DNA from: CAVVIG01 sp050249955
Lineage (GTDB): Bacteria > Acidobacteriota > Vicinamibacteria > Vicinamibacterales > CAVVIG01
DNA length: 64,000 bases
Assembly (NCBI GenBank): GCA_050249955.1
Contig: JBFWPN010000003.1
Location: 248,001 to 312,000 of the forward strand
Direction: 5' to 3'
In this document: one piece after another, positions 51,845 through 59,381 of the stretch
Position numbering within the stretch: the first letter of the stretch is position 1
Layout: every line of letters begins with the position of its first letter
Translations under genes and position numbers: made by a program
Notes under the pieces: model-generated
What the model saw: only the letters and a program-made list of their open reading frames with translations
Databases searched by the model: none
Told to the model about the DNA's origin: nothing

Positions 51845-52483
51845 CTAGGCCTGGCGGTCCCTGCGCTGCCGCGCCTTGCGCCGCTGCCGGAGAACCAGGT
51901 ACCCGAGCGCACCACCCACCACGGCGGCTCCGGCCAGGATGCCGACCGCCGCGTAGGTGACCGGCCCCGGCGGAGGCGCCACGGACCGACGGGCCTCCAC
52001 CGACCCCGCACGCCGTCGCAGCAGTTCGAGGCGCAGGCTCTCCTCACCCTGCCGCATGGCCCAGCGGTGGTTCGCCTCGAGCACGGGGCGCATGATCGAC
52101 CCCAGCATCTGCAGCAGCGGCTTCCCGGCCTGCACCTGCCACTCATAGCGAGCCTCGACGAGCCCGCCATCCTGCACGAGCGTCCAGATCCCGCGCCCCA
52201 CGAAATCGCCGCTCGCCTCGAGGACGAACCGCTCGGGGTATCGGCTCTCCACCACCGTGAGATCCCAGTTCAGCTCGTAGGGCAGCCAGCCCTTCGTCCG
52301 CAACCGCACGCGCTGGCCAAGGCCACGCTCGTCGGGTGCCTGCAGTTGCTCGGCGTTCAGGTAGACGGCTGGCCACCAGCGCACGAGGTCCAGCGGGTCG
52401 CGCAGCACGTCTGCCACCTCACCAGTGGTTCCCGGCACGCGCCACACAGTGACGAAGTGGTAGTGGTTGGGAGACAGGTTCAT
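51845..52483 (-). CDS. SRPBCC-like protein with C-terminal membrane anchor
   Basis: A 212-residue protein. The first ~150 residues follow the SRPBCC/START-like pattern (HFVTVWRVPGTTGEVADVLRDPLDLVRWW, PYELNWDLTVVESRYPERFVLEASGDF). A proline-rich linker and one membrane span (YAAVGILAGAAVVGGALGYLVL) precede a basic tail. It is convergent with the TPR gene. Confidence 0.75.
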   Translation of the reverse strand: MNLSPNHYHFVTVWRVPGTTGEVADVLRDPLDLVRWWPAVYLNAEQLQAPDERGLGQRVRLRTKGWLPYELNWDLTVVESRYPERFVLEASGDFVGRGIWTLVQDGGLVEARYEWQVQAGKPLLQMLGSIMRPVLEANHRWAMRQGEESLRLELLRRRAGSVEARRSVAPPPGPVTYAAVGILAGAAVVGGALGYLVLRQRRKARQRRDRQA

Positions 52484-52485
52484 GT

Positions 52486-52550
52486 CAGATTGCTGATTGC
52501 TGATTGCTGATTTGAGATTGGCGATTGGAAATTGGCGATTCGCAACTTCC
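52486..52550. repeat. AT-richer ATTGCTGATTG-type repeat
   Basis: Tandem GATTGCTGATTGCTGATT units followed by GAGATTGGCGATTGGAAATTGGCGATTCGC, the most regular copy of the intergenic repeat in this window. Confidence 0.65.
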
Positions 52551-52555
52551 GTGCA

Positions 52556-53620
52556 TCAGCCCGCAAACGGCCTGATGCCCCGGCCGGCCAGTGCGCCGAG
52601 CAGCCGGCGCCGCAGTTCGTTGGCCACCCGTCCCTGGTTGAGCGGCAGCGTCTTGAACCGCGTGCTTACGGTCGCGTGCCCGTCCGCGATCGAGATCACG
52701 CCGGGGATCTCGATCGGTTCGAGCAGCACGTTCGCCCACACCGGATCCGCCTGCATCGACGCCCCCACTTCACGGATAGTGCCAAACACGTGGTCCAGGT
52801 TCTCGGAATACAGCACGCGCAGGTCCACCACCGCGAACGCGAACTGCTTGCTCAGGTTTGCCAGCGTCGTCACGGTCCCGTTCGGGAACATCTGCACCGC
52901 CCCTTCGGCATCGCGCAGGACGACCGTGCGCAGGTTGATCTGCTCGACCACGCCGCTGACTCCGTTGATCCGGGCGATGTCGCCGACGCGCACCTGGTCC
53001 TCGAGGATGAGGAAGAATCCAGAAATCACGTCCCGGACGAGGTTCTGCGCGCCGAAGCCGATGGCCAGCCCCGCAATGCCGGCTCCCGTGAGGATGGGCA
53101 CGACGTCCAGCCCCAGTTCGCGCAGCAGCATCAGCACGGCGATGAACCAGACGCTCACGGTGACCATGCTGCCGAGAATCCCGCCAAGCGTGCTGGCCCG
53201 CCGCTGCCACTCGTGGTCGGCCGGAGAGTGACCGCGGGAGAGCTGCTGCTGCAGGTTCTCGATCGCCAGGTTGGCCGCGCGGATGACGATGGCCGCGCCC
53301 ACGAAGATGATGACCAGGTTCACGCCGTGGGTCAGCAGCCACTTGCCCGCCGCACGGGGATCCCAGGTGGGGTCGGTGACGCCGAAGCGCTCCAGCCCGA
53401 AGGAGATGCTGCCGACGGCCGCCACGCCGAACGCGAGCAGCCGCAGCGACCCGGTCAGGTGACGGGCCCGTTCCTGGAGCGCCTTCCGGCTCTCCGGGGT
53501 GACGACGTCCATGCGGTCGAGGGCACGATGGACGAGCGCGTGGCCGACGGCCACGACGGCAGCCGCGGCTCCGAACGCCGCCAGGATGGCGAGGACCGTG
53601 AAGACGTACTCGGGCATCAC
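52556..53620 (-). CDS. MscS family mechanosensitive ion channel
   Basis: A 354-residue small-conductance channel protein. Four hydrophobic segments lie in residues ~4-200, followed by the pore-region helix GAGIAGLAIGFGAQNLVRDVISGFFLILEDQVRVGD and the MscS beta-domain IARINGVSGVVEQINLRTVVLRDAEGAVQMFPNGTV. It is expected to release osmolytes on hypo-osmotic shock. ATG 53620 overlaps the pyk stop by 4 bp, so it is coupled to pyruvate kinase. Confidence 0.93.
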   Translation of the reverse strand: MMPEYVFTVLAILAAFGAAAAVVAVGHALVHRALDRMDVVTPESRKALQERARHLTGSLRLLAFGVAAVGSISFGLERFGVTDPTWDPRAAGKWLLTHGVNLVIIFVGAAIVIRAANLAIENLQQQLSRGHSPADHEWQRRASTLGGILGSMVTVSVWFIAVLMLLRELGLDVVPILTGAGIAGLAIGFGAQNLVRDVISGFFLILEDQVRVGDIARINGVSGVVEQINLRTVVLRDAEGAVQMFPNGTVTTLANLSKQFAFAVVDLRVLYSENLDHVFGTIREVGASMQADPVWANVLLEPIEIPGVISIADGHATVSTRFKTLPLNQGRVANELRRRLLGALAGRGIRPFAG

Positions 53621-55026
53621 AGCTGCTGGATCTTGACGTAGTTGGCGTTGGCGCGGGTGAGATCCGGGTGGATGCTGACCAGGACCACGGCTTCACCCGG
53701 AGGAACCAGGCGTCGGCGGACGAGCTGCTGCCCGATCAGCATGCCGGCAACCCCCACGTTCTCGGCGATGTCGGTGCAGAGCGGCGTGACGCCCCAGAAC
53801 GGCGCGAGGCGCCGGGCGGTCTCGCCGCGATCGGTGGTCGCGATGATCGGAACGCGCGGTCGCAGGGCCGACAGCCGGCGAGCAGTGCCGCCGCCGCGCG
53901 TGACCGCCACGATGGCCTTCGCACCGCTGCGCTCCGCGAGGGTGACCGCGGCCTCGCACACGGCCTGGGTGTGGTCGTCGCCCACGCCGCTCCGGGGCGC
54001 CTGCCGCCGCGGAGACAGGCCCAGCTCGGCCTCACGGATGATGGCATCCAGCGTCTGCACCACCCGCGTGGGATGCGCACCGGACGCGGTCTCGCCCGAG
54101 AGCATGATGGCGTCCACGCCGTCCTCCACCGCGTTAGCGGCGTCGCTCACCTCGGCCCGCGTGGGCCTGCCTTCGACCGTCATCGACTCGAGCACCTGCG
54201 TGGCGAGGATCACCGGGATCTTCATGGCGCGGGCTCGCCGCGTGATCGTCTTCTGTGCGAGCGGCACGCGCTGCAACGGAAGCTCGAGGCCGAGGTCGCC
54301 GCGCGCGATCATCACCATGTCGGAGCACTCGAGGATCTCGTCCAGGTGCTCCAGTGCCTGCGGCCGCTCGATCTTCGCCACCAGCGGCACGTCGCCCTCG
54401 TTCTCGTGGACGATCTGCCTCGCGCGACGCATGTCGTCGGCGGTCTGCACGAAGCTGAGCGCCACGAGGTCGACCCCGAGCTCGAGACCGAACTGCAGGT
54501 CCTCCATGTCCTTGAGCGTGATGGCCGAGGTGGGCAGCGCGACACCGGGCGCGTTGATGCCCTTGTTCTCGCCAAGCATGCCGCCCTCGATGACGGTGGT
54601 GCGGATCTCGCTCCCGTCGGTCTCGACCACCTCGAGTTCGATCGTGCCGTCGGACAGCAGCAGCCGGTCACCGGGCGACACGCCCTTCGCAAGGCCGTCG
54701 AACGTCGTGAAGACGAGGCCGTCGCGTCCCACCTCCTCGCCCGTGACGATCCGCAGCTCGTGCCCGACGTCGAGCCGGATCGGCCGGCCACCCTCGAGCA
54801 GGCCCGTGCGGATCTTCGGGCCGCCGAGGTCCTGCAGGATCGCCACTTCGCGTCCGGCCCGCTTCGCTGCCTCACGGACGCGCGCGAAGGTGGCGGCGTG
54901 CGACTCGTGCGTGCCGTGGGAGAAATTCAGGCGGACGATGTCGGTGCCGGCGGCGATGAGGGCGTCGATGGTGTCGTCGGAGTCCGAGGCGGGGCCGACC
55001 GTCGCGATGATCTTCGTCTGCCGCAT
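53617..55026 (-). CDS. pyk: Pyruvate kinase
   Basis: A 469-residue pyruvate kinase with RQTKIIATVGPASDSDDTIDAL, VRLNFSHGTHESH, ILQDLGGPKIRTG, active-site MIARGDLGLELPLQRVP, VILATQVLESM, and the C-terminal AIVAVTRGGGTARRLSALRP. It makes pyruvate and ATP from phosphoenolpyruvate and ADP. It is co-transcribed with the downstream MscS gene and divergent from an O-methyltransferase gene with an 17-bp gap. Confidence 0.96.
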   Translation of the reverse strand: MRQTKIIATVGPASDSDDTIDALIAAGTDIVRLNFSHGTHESHAATFARVREAAKRAGREVAILQDLGGPKIRTGLLEGGRPIRLDVGHELRIVTGEEVGRDGLVFTTFDGLAKGVSPGDRLLLSDGTIELEVVETDGSEIRTTVIEGGMLGENKGINAPGVALPTSAITLKDMEDLQFGLELGVDLVALSFVQTADDMRRARQIVHENEGDVPLVAKIERPQALEHLDEILECSDMVMIARGDLGLELPLQRVPLAQKTITRRARAMKIPVILATQVLESMTVEGRPTRAEVSDAANAVEDGVDAIMLSGETASGAHPTRVVQTLDAIIREAELGLSPRRQAPRSGVGDDHTQAVCEAAVTLAERSGAKAIVAVTRGGGTARRLSALRPRVPIIATTDRGETARRLAPFWGVTPLCTDIAENVGVAGMLIGQQLVRRRLVPPGEAVVLVSIHPDLTRANANYVKIQQL

Positions 55027-55027
55027 G

Positions 55028-55033
55028 TAGAAT
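55028..55033 (+). promoter_or_regulatory. Candidate -10 box (TAGAAT) for the O-methyltransferase gene
   Basis: TAGAAT ends 10 nt before ATG 55044 in the 17-bp gap between divergent pyk and the O-methyltransferase. It implies an almost leaderless mRNA. Confidence 0.4.
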
Positions 55034-55043
55034 TCCGATCATT

Positions 55044-55700
55044 ATGGGCTATATCGTCCCCGACCCGGTGGAGCGCTACCTGAGCGGATTGAACAGCGCG
55101 CGCGACACCGTGCTCGACGAGATTGCCCGCGACGGCGACGCCAGGGGCCTGCCGCTGGTCGATGCCGAGGTCGGCGCGCTGCTGCGCGTGCTGGCCCTGT
55201 CGGTGAACGCGCGGCGCATCCTCGAGATCGGCACCTGCATCGGCTACTCCGGCATCTGGCTCGCCGGCGCGCTGCCGGCCGACGGCATGCTGATCACCAT
55301 GGAGCTCGACGCTGCGCGGGCCGCGGCGGCCAAGGCGAACTTCGCCCGTGCCGGCCTCGCCGATCGCGTCAGCGTGATGGTGGGCGATGCCGCGCTGAAG
55401 ATCGTGAAGGTCTCCGGTCCGTTCGACCTGATCTTCCAGGACGGCCACAAGCCCCTGTACAACACGCTGCTCGACCCGCTCGTGCGCCTCCTGCGGCCAG
55501 GGGGCCTGCTGGTGACCGACAACGTGCTGTGGGACGGGGAAGTGGTGCCCGGCTTCACCGGCACGCCGCACAAGAACCCGGACGACACGCGGGCCATTGC
55601 CGAGTACAACACCCGCATCGCCAGCCACCCCGACCTGCTCACCTCCATCGTGCCGCTGCGCGACGGCGTGGCCATCTCGGTGAAGACGCCGGCACGCTGA
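55044..55700 (+). CDS. O-methyltransferase family protein (COMT-like)
   Basis: A 218-residue SAM methyltransferase of the caffeoyl-CoA/catechol O-methyltransferase type: ARRILEIGTCIGYSGIWLAGAL (SAM site), MITMELDAARAA-like LITMELDAARAAAAKANFARAG, FDLIFQDGHKPLYNTLLDPLVRLLRPGGLLVTDNVLWDG with metal-binding Asp, and the C-terminal ending LTSIVPLRDGVAISVK. Substrate unknown. It precedes a small peptide and an amidase. Confidence 0.9.
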   Translation: MGYIVPDPVERYLSGLNSARDTVLDEIARDGDARGLPLVDAEVGALLRVLALSVNARRILEIGTCIGYSGIWLAGALPADGMLITMELDAARAAAAKANFARAGLADRVSVMVGDAALKIVKVSGPFDLIFQDGHKPLYNTLLDPLVRLLRPGGLLVTDNVLWDGEVVPGFTGTPHKNPDDTRAIAEYNTRIASHPDLLTSIVPLRDGVAISVKTPAR

Positions 55701-55713
55701 GGAGCCCGCACCC

Positions 55714-55869
55714 ATGACTGTCGAACGCTGGCTGGCACAGGCCCTGGACGATGCCGAACGGCGGGGGCTGCCGTCGCTGAAGCCGCTGCTCGAGGCGCTG
55801 GCCTCGGCCACGCGCGCGCTACGCGCAGCCGCACCGGGCGGAGGAGCCGATGGCCCCACTCACGATTGA
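55714..55869 (+). CDS. 51-residue GatC/AtzG-like small protein upstream of an amidase
   Basis: A 51-residue ORF: MTVERWLAQALDDAERRGLP, then SLKPLLEALASATRALRAA, mostly helical. AGGAG precedes its ATG and its 3' end overlaps the amidase start by 20 bp. Small helical proteins directly upstream of amidases (AtzG, GatC) form complexes with the amidase, so this is a candidate partner. The assignment rests on size, position and helical pattern only. Confidence 0.55.
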   Translation: MTVERWLAQALDDAERRGLPSLKPLLEALASATRALRAAAPGGGADGPTHD

Positions 55870-57187
55870 CGACTTCGGTCGTCGCTTCCGCGCCCGGGAG
55901 TTGAGCGCCGCCGAAATCACCGACGACTGCCTGCGGCAGATCGACCGCGACAACCCGCGGCTCAACGCCTTCATCCTCGTCATGGCAGACGAGGCGCGGG
56001 CGGCGGCGAAGCGCGCCGACTGGGAGCGTGCCAACGGCATCGACCGCGGCCCGCTGCACGGCGTGCCGATCTCGGTGAAGGACCTGTTCGATCTCACGGG
56101 TACGGTGACCACGGCCGCCTCGCGCGTGCGCGAGGGCCTGGTCGCCACCACCGATGCCCCCGCCATCGCGCAGCTGCGACGGGCGGGTGCGGTGATCGTC
56201 GGCAAGACCAACCTGCACGAGTTCGCCTTCGGCACCACCAACGAGGACTCGGCCTTCGGCCCGGCCAGGCACCCGCTCGACGATTCGCGCTCGCCTGGGG
56301 GATCGAGTGGCGGCTCGGCCGTGAGCGTCGTCACCGGCATGGCGCTCGCCTCGCTCGGCACCGACACGGGCGGCTCCGTACGCATTCCGTCGGCAGCCTG
56401 TGGTCTCGTCGGGCTGAAACCTGCATACGCCGAGCTGGACGCATCCGGTGTCGTGCCGCTGTCACGCACGCTGGATCACGTCGGACCGCTCACCTCGACA
56501 GTCACCGATGCCTGGCACCTGCTGCACGCGCTGAGGGACCGGCGGCCGGAACAGCCCCTCGTGCCGGCGTCGCCAGCGGCACTGCGACTGGCGATGCCCC
56601 GCCCCTACTTCTGCGACCGGCTGCAGGACGAGGTGCGGGAGTCGTTCGAGGGAACCGTCGAGACGCTGCGACGGGCTGGGGTCGAGGTCACGGAGATCAC
56701 GCTTCCACACACGGAGCTGGTTGCGCCGGCATACCTGCACATCGTGTTCGGTGATGCGGCGGCCTACCATGCCGACGCCCTGGACCGGGTGCCGGAGAAG
56801 TACACGCCGGCCGTCCGCCTGCGGCTCGAGGTGGCGCGGCAGGTGCTGGCGGAGGACTACGTGCGCGCGCTGGATGCCCGCCGCCTGCTCCGCCGCAACG
56901 TGGACGCTGCGCTGGCACGCGTGGATGCGCTGCTGCTGCCCACGCTCCCGATCGTGGCACCAGTCATCGGCGAGTCGACGGTGCGCATCGGTGACGAGGA
57001 CCACCCCACTCGAAACGTGATGCTGCGCCAGACGCAGCTCTTCAACCTCACCGGTCACCCCGCCATCAGCCTGCCGTGCAGCCGGTCCGCATCGGGGCTT
57101 CCGGTCGGGCTTCAGCTCGCGGGCAGGCACGGGGGCACCGACGCGCTGCTGCACGTGGCACGCGGCCTCGAACAGCTGCTCGGGTAG
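55850..57187 (+). CDS. Amidase signature family protein
   Basis: A 445-residue amidase. The Ser-cisSer-Lys triad is Lys77 (GVPISVKDLFD), Ser152 in SPGGSSGGSAVS and Ser176 in GTDTGGSVRIP. It resembles GatA/AtzE-type amidases that hydrolyse amides or biuret-like compounds; the substrate cannot be told. The preceding 51-residue gene overlaps its start, which argues that the two work together. Confidence 0.92.
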   Translation: MAPLTIDDFGRRFRARELSAAEITDDCLRQIDRDNPRLNAFILVMADEARAAAKRADWERANGIDRGPLHGVPISVKDLFDLTGTVTTAASRVREGLVATTDAPAIAQLRRAGAVIVGKTNLHEFAFGTTNEDSAFGPARHPLDDSRSPGGSSGGSAVSVVTGMALASLGTDTGGSVRIPSAACGLVGLKPAYAELDASGVVPLSRTLDHVGPLTSTVTDAWHLLHALRDRRPEQPLVPASPAALRLAMPRPYFCDRLQDEVRESFEGTVETLRRAGVEVTEITLPHTELVAPAYLHIVFGDAAAYHADALDRVPEKYTPAVRLRLEVARQVLAEDYVRALDARRLLRRNVDAALARVDALLLPTLPIVAPVIGESTVRIGDEDHPTRNVMLRQTQLFNLTGHPAISLPCSRSASGLPVGLQLAGRHGGTDALLHVARGLEQLLG

Positions 57188-57201
57188 GGCCGCCTCGCAG
57201 G

Positions 57202-57351
57202 TCAGCCGACCGGCTCAGGCGCCGGTGGCAGATCCGGCGGTCCGACCGGCGGCGGAATGTCGGGCGGCGGCACGGGCTTGATGTCCGGCGGAGGCGTGTC
57301 GATGATGTCCGGCGGACGGGGAATGGTCGGCTGGGGCGGATGTTCCTGCAT
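57202..57351 (-). CDS. 49-residue proline-rich peptide
   Basis: A 49-codon ORF reading MQEHPPQPTIPRPPDIIDTP, then repeated PPPDI units and a PPVGPPDLPPAP segment. The PPPDI repeat gives an extended polyproline-like peptide. It fills the gap between the convergent amidase and AraC regulator. Short PPPDI-type peptides occur in proteobacteria, but the role is unknown. The ribosome binding site is weak. Confidence 0.45.
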   Translation of the reverse strand: MQEHPPQPTIPRPPDIIDTPPPDIKPVPPPDIPPPVGPPDLPPAPEPVG

Positions 57352-57384
57352 GCCCGACCCACGTGCAAGGAACGCACCCTCGGA

Positions 57385-58344
57385 TCACCGACGCTGGCGG
57401 CGGCGTCTCCACTCACCCGGCGGCACGCCTGTGGCCTTCTTGAACGCGCGGCTGAAGGCAGCCTCCGACTCATACCCCACGCGTTCTGCCACCTCGGCCA
57501 CGTTGTCGCTCCCCGACATCAGCGCACTGGCGGCCAGCTGCATCCGCCAGTTGGCGAGGTATTGCATGGGTGGCTGGCCGACCAGGTGCGAGAAGCGCTC
57601 AGCCAGCGCCGACCGCGACAGGCCCACCTCGCGGGCCAGCTGCTCGATCGTCCAGTCGCGGGCCGGCTCGCGATGCAGCGCGCCGAGTGCGCGGCCGACG
57701 AACGGCTCACGCAGCCCGGCAAGCCAGCCGGTCTGGTCCGGGCCGAGCCTCTCCAGGTAGCGCCGTACCACATCCACAAAGAGCAGTTCGCTCAGGCGGC
57801 CGAGCACGGCGTCGCTCCCGACGCGCGCATCGCGCGTCTCCGCAGACGCGAACGCCGCGAATGCACCGATGGCACCGCCAACCGCACCCGACACACGGAT
57901 CACACGCGGCAGCGCCTCGAGCAGCGGGTTGAACGGCGAGGCATCGCAGCCGAGGAATCCACAGACGATGTGGGCCGACTCGATCGACGAGTGGCCGATC
58001 GCGAGCGAGAAGGGCAGCTGGCCGTCGGCTGGACGCCGGTAGAACTCGAGCGCCGGCTGGTCGCGCACGGCCGGGGCACTCGCCAGCGAATGCTGATCGC
58101 CATGCGGGAAGAGGACCACGTCGCCCGTCCCGAGGCGCACCGGAGACTCGACGTCGCACGAGGCCCAGGCTGTCCCACGCGTGATCACGTGGAACGCCAT
58201 CATGTGTTCCGCCCCGGGAAACATCGACGAGACAACGGCCGAGCCGGGCGGCGTCTCCGCCACCCAGGGGTCGGCCGCCCGCACGTCGAAGAAGACCGCG
58301 CCGGTCAGCCGGACAGCACGCAGGACGTCGGACAGGGCATCCAC
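57385..58344 (-). CDS. AraC family transcriptional regulator with N-terminal cupin domain
   Basis: A 319-residue regulator. Residues ~1-165 form an AraC-binding-like cupin (FHVITRGTAWASCDVESPVRLGTGDVVLFPHGDQHSL), and the C-terminal two helix-turn-helix motifs are in REPARDWTIEQLAREVGLSRSALAERFSHLVG and SDNVAEVAERVGYESEAAFSRAFKKATG. GGAGGT lies before GTG 58344. It is divergent from a methyltransferase gene, a likely target. Ligand unknown. Confidence 0.92.
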   Translation of the reverse strand: MDALSDVLRAVRLTGAVFFDVRAADPWVAETPPGSAVVSSMFPGAEHMMAFHVITRGTAWASCDVESPVRLGTGDVVLFPHGDQHSLASAPAVRDQPALEFYRRPADGQLPFSLAIGHSSIESAHIVCGFLGCDASPFNPLLEALPRVIRVSGAVGGAIGAFAAFASAETRDARVGSDAVLGRLSELLFVDVVRRYLERLGPDQTGWLAGLREPFVGRALGALHREPARDWTIEQLAREVGLSRSALAERFSHLVGQPPMQYLANWRMQLAASALMSGSDNVAEVAERVGYESEAAFSRAFKKATGVPPGEWRRRRQRR

Positions 58345-58515
58345 TCGCTGACCTCCGTGGACGCGTGAGCAGGGACCGCGGACGCGCAGACAGAGACAGC
58401 CGTGCGGCGGACGCGCGGCAACATGCCTCGGACGCGCGGGCATTCCTCCGCCCGTTCGCGCTTCCTAGACTCACCGCTGGTTCGATGAGCGAGCCATCTT
58501 ACAGGGAGAGAGACC

Positions 58516-59373
58516 ATGGGAGAAACGATCGCGAGCGCGCCCGCGGACGAGGGAACCGTTGCAGCCGAACAGTCCGTCCTGGCCCAGATCAAGGCACGGC
58601 AACAGGCCACGTGGGCAGCCGGCGATTACGCCGTCATCGGCACGACGCTTCAGCTGGTGGGGGAATCGCTGTGTGAAGCGGTCGACCTGCGCGCCGGGTC
58701 GCACGTGCTGGACGTCGCCGCCGGCAACGGCAACACGTCGCTGGCCGCCGCACGCCGGTGGTGCGACGTCACCTCGACCGACTACGTACCCGCCCTGTTG
58801 CACGACGGCGAGCGCCGGGCCCGCGCCGATCGCCTGGCCGTGCGCTTCATGGAAGCCGATGCCGAGCGGCTGCCGTTCGACGACGCGTCGTTCGACGTGG
58901 TGCTCTCGTCGTTCGGTGTCATGTTCACGCCGGACCACGTGACGGCCGCGGACGAGATACTCCGTGTCTGCCGTCCTGGCGGGACGATCGGGCTCGCCAA
59001 CTGGACCCCCCGGGGCTTCATCGGCCGCCTGTTCGGCGTCATCGGCCGTCACGTGCCGCCGCCGGCCGGGCTCACACCGGCCTCGCGCTGGGGTACCGAG
59101 GAGTACCTCCGCCAGCTCTTCGGGCACGGGGCGGCCAGGCTCCACGTCACGCCGCGCGACTTCACGTTCCGCTACCGCTCGGCCGACCACTGGCTCGAGG
59201 TGTTCCGCACCTGGTACGGCCCGATACAGCGCGCGTTTGGCGCCCTCGATGATGAGGGTCGGCTCCGGCTGGAAGCCGACATCAGGACGTTGATTGCGGA
59301 GTTCAGCACGGCCGACGACGGCACGATCGTCGTGCCGAGCGAGTACATCGAGGCCGTAATCGTACGGCGCTGA
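58516..59373 (+). CDS. Class I SAM-dependent methyltransferase
   Basis: A 285-residue methyltransferase with SHVLDVAAGNGNTSLAAARR (SAM motif I), VRFMEADAERLPFDDASFDVVLSSFGVMF (UbiE-like motifs II and III) and VCRPGGTIGLANWTPRGFIG. It is in the UbiE/Methyltransf_11 group; the substrate is unknown. AGGGAG precedes ATG 58516. It is divergent from the AraC regulator. Confidence 0.9.
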   Translation: MGETIASAPADEGTVAAEQSVLAQIKARQQATWAAGDYAVIGTTLQLVGESLCEAVDLRAGSHVLDVAAGNGNTSLAAARRWCDVTSTDYVPALLHDGERRARADRLAVRFMEADAERLPFDDASFDVVLSSFGVMFTPDHVTAADEILRVCRPGGTIGLANWTPRGFIGRLFGVIGRHVPPPAGLTPASRWGTEEYLRQLFGHGAARLHVTPRDFTFRYRSADHWLEVFRTWYGPIQRAFGALDDEGRLRLEADIRTLIAEFSTADDGTIVVPSEYIEAVIVRR

Positions 59374-59381
59374 CCGACGTC

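Noticed and set aside
49852..52170. 772-codon minus-strand open frame
   Set aside because: Antisense of the TPR gene with an Arg/Val/His-rich composition and no motifs.
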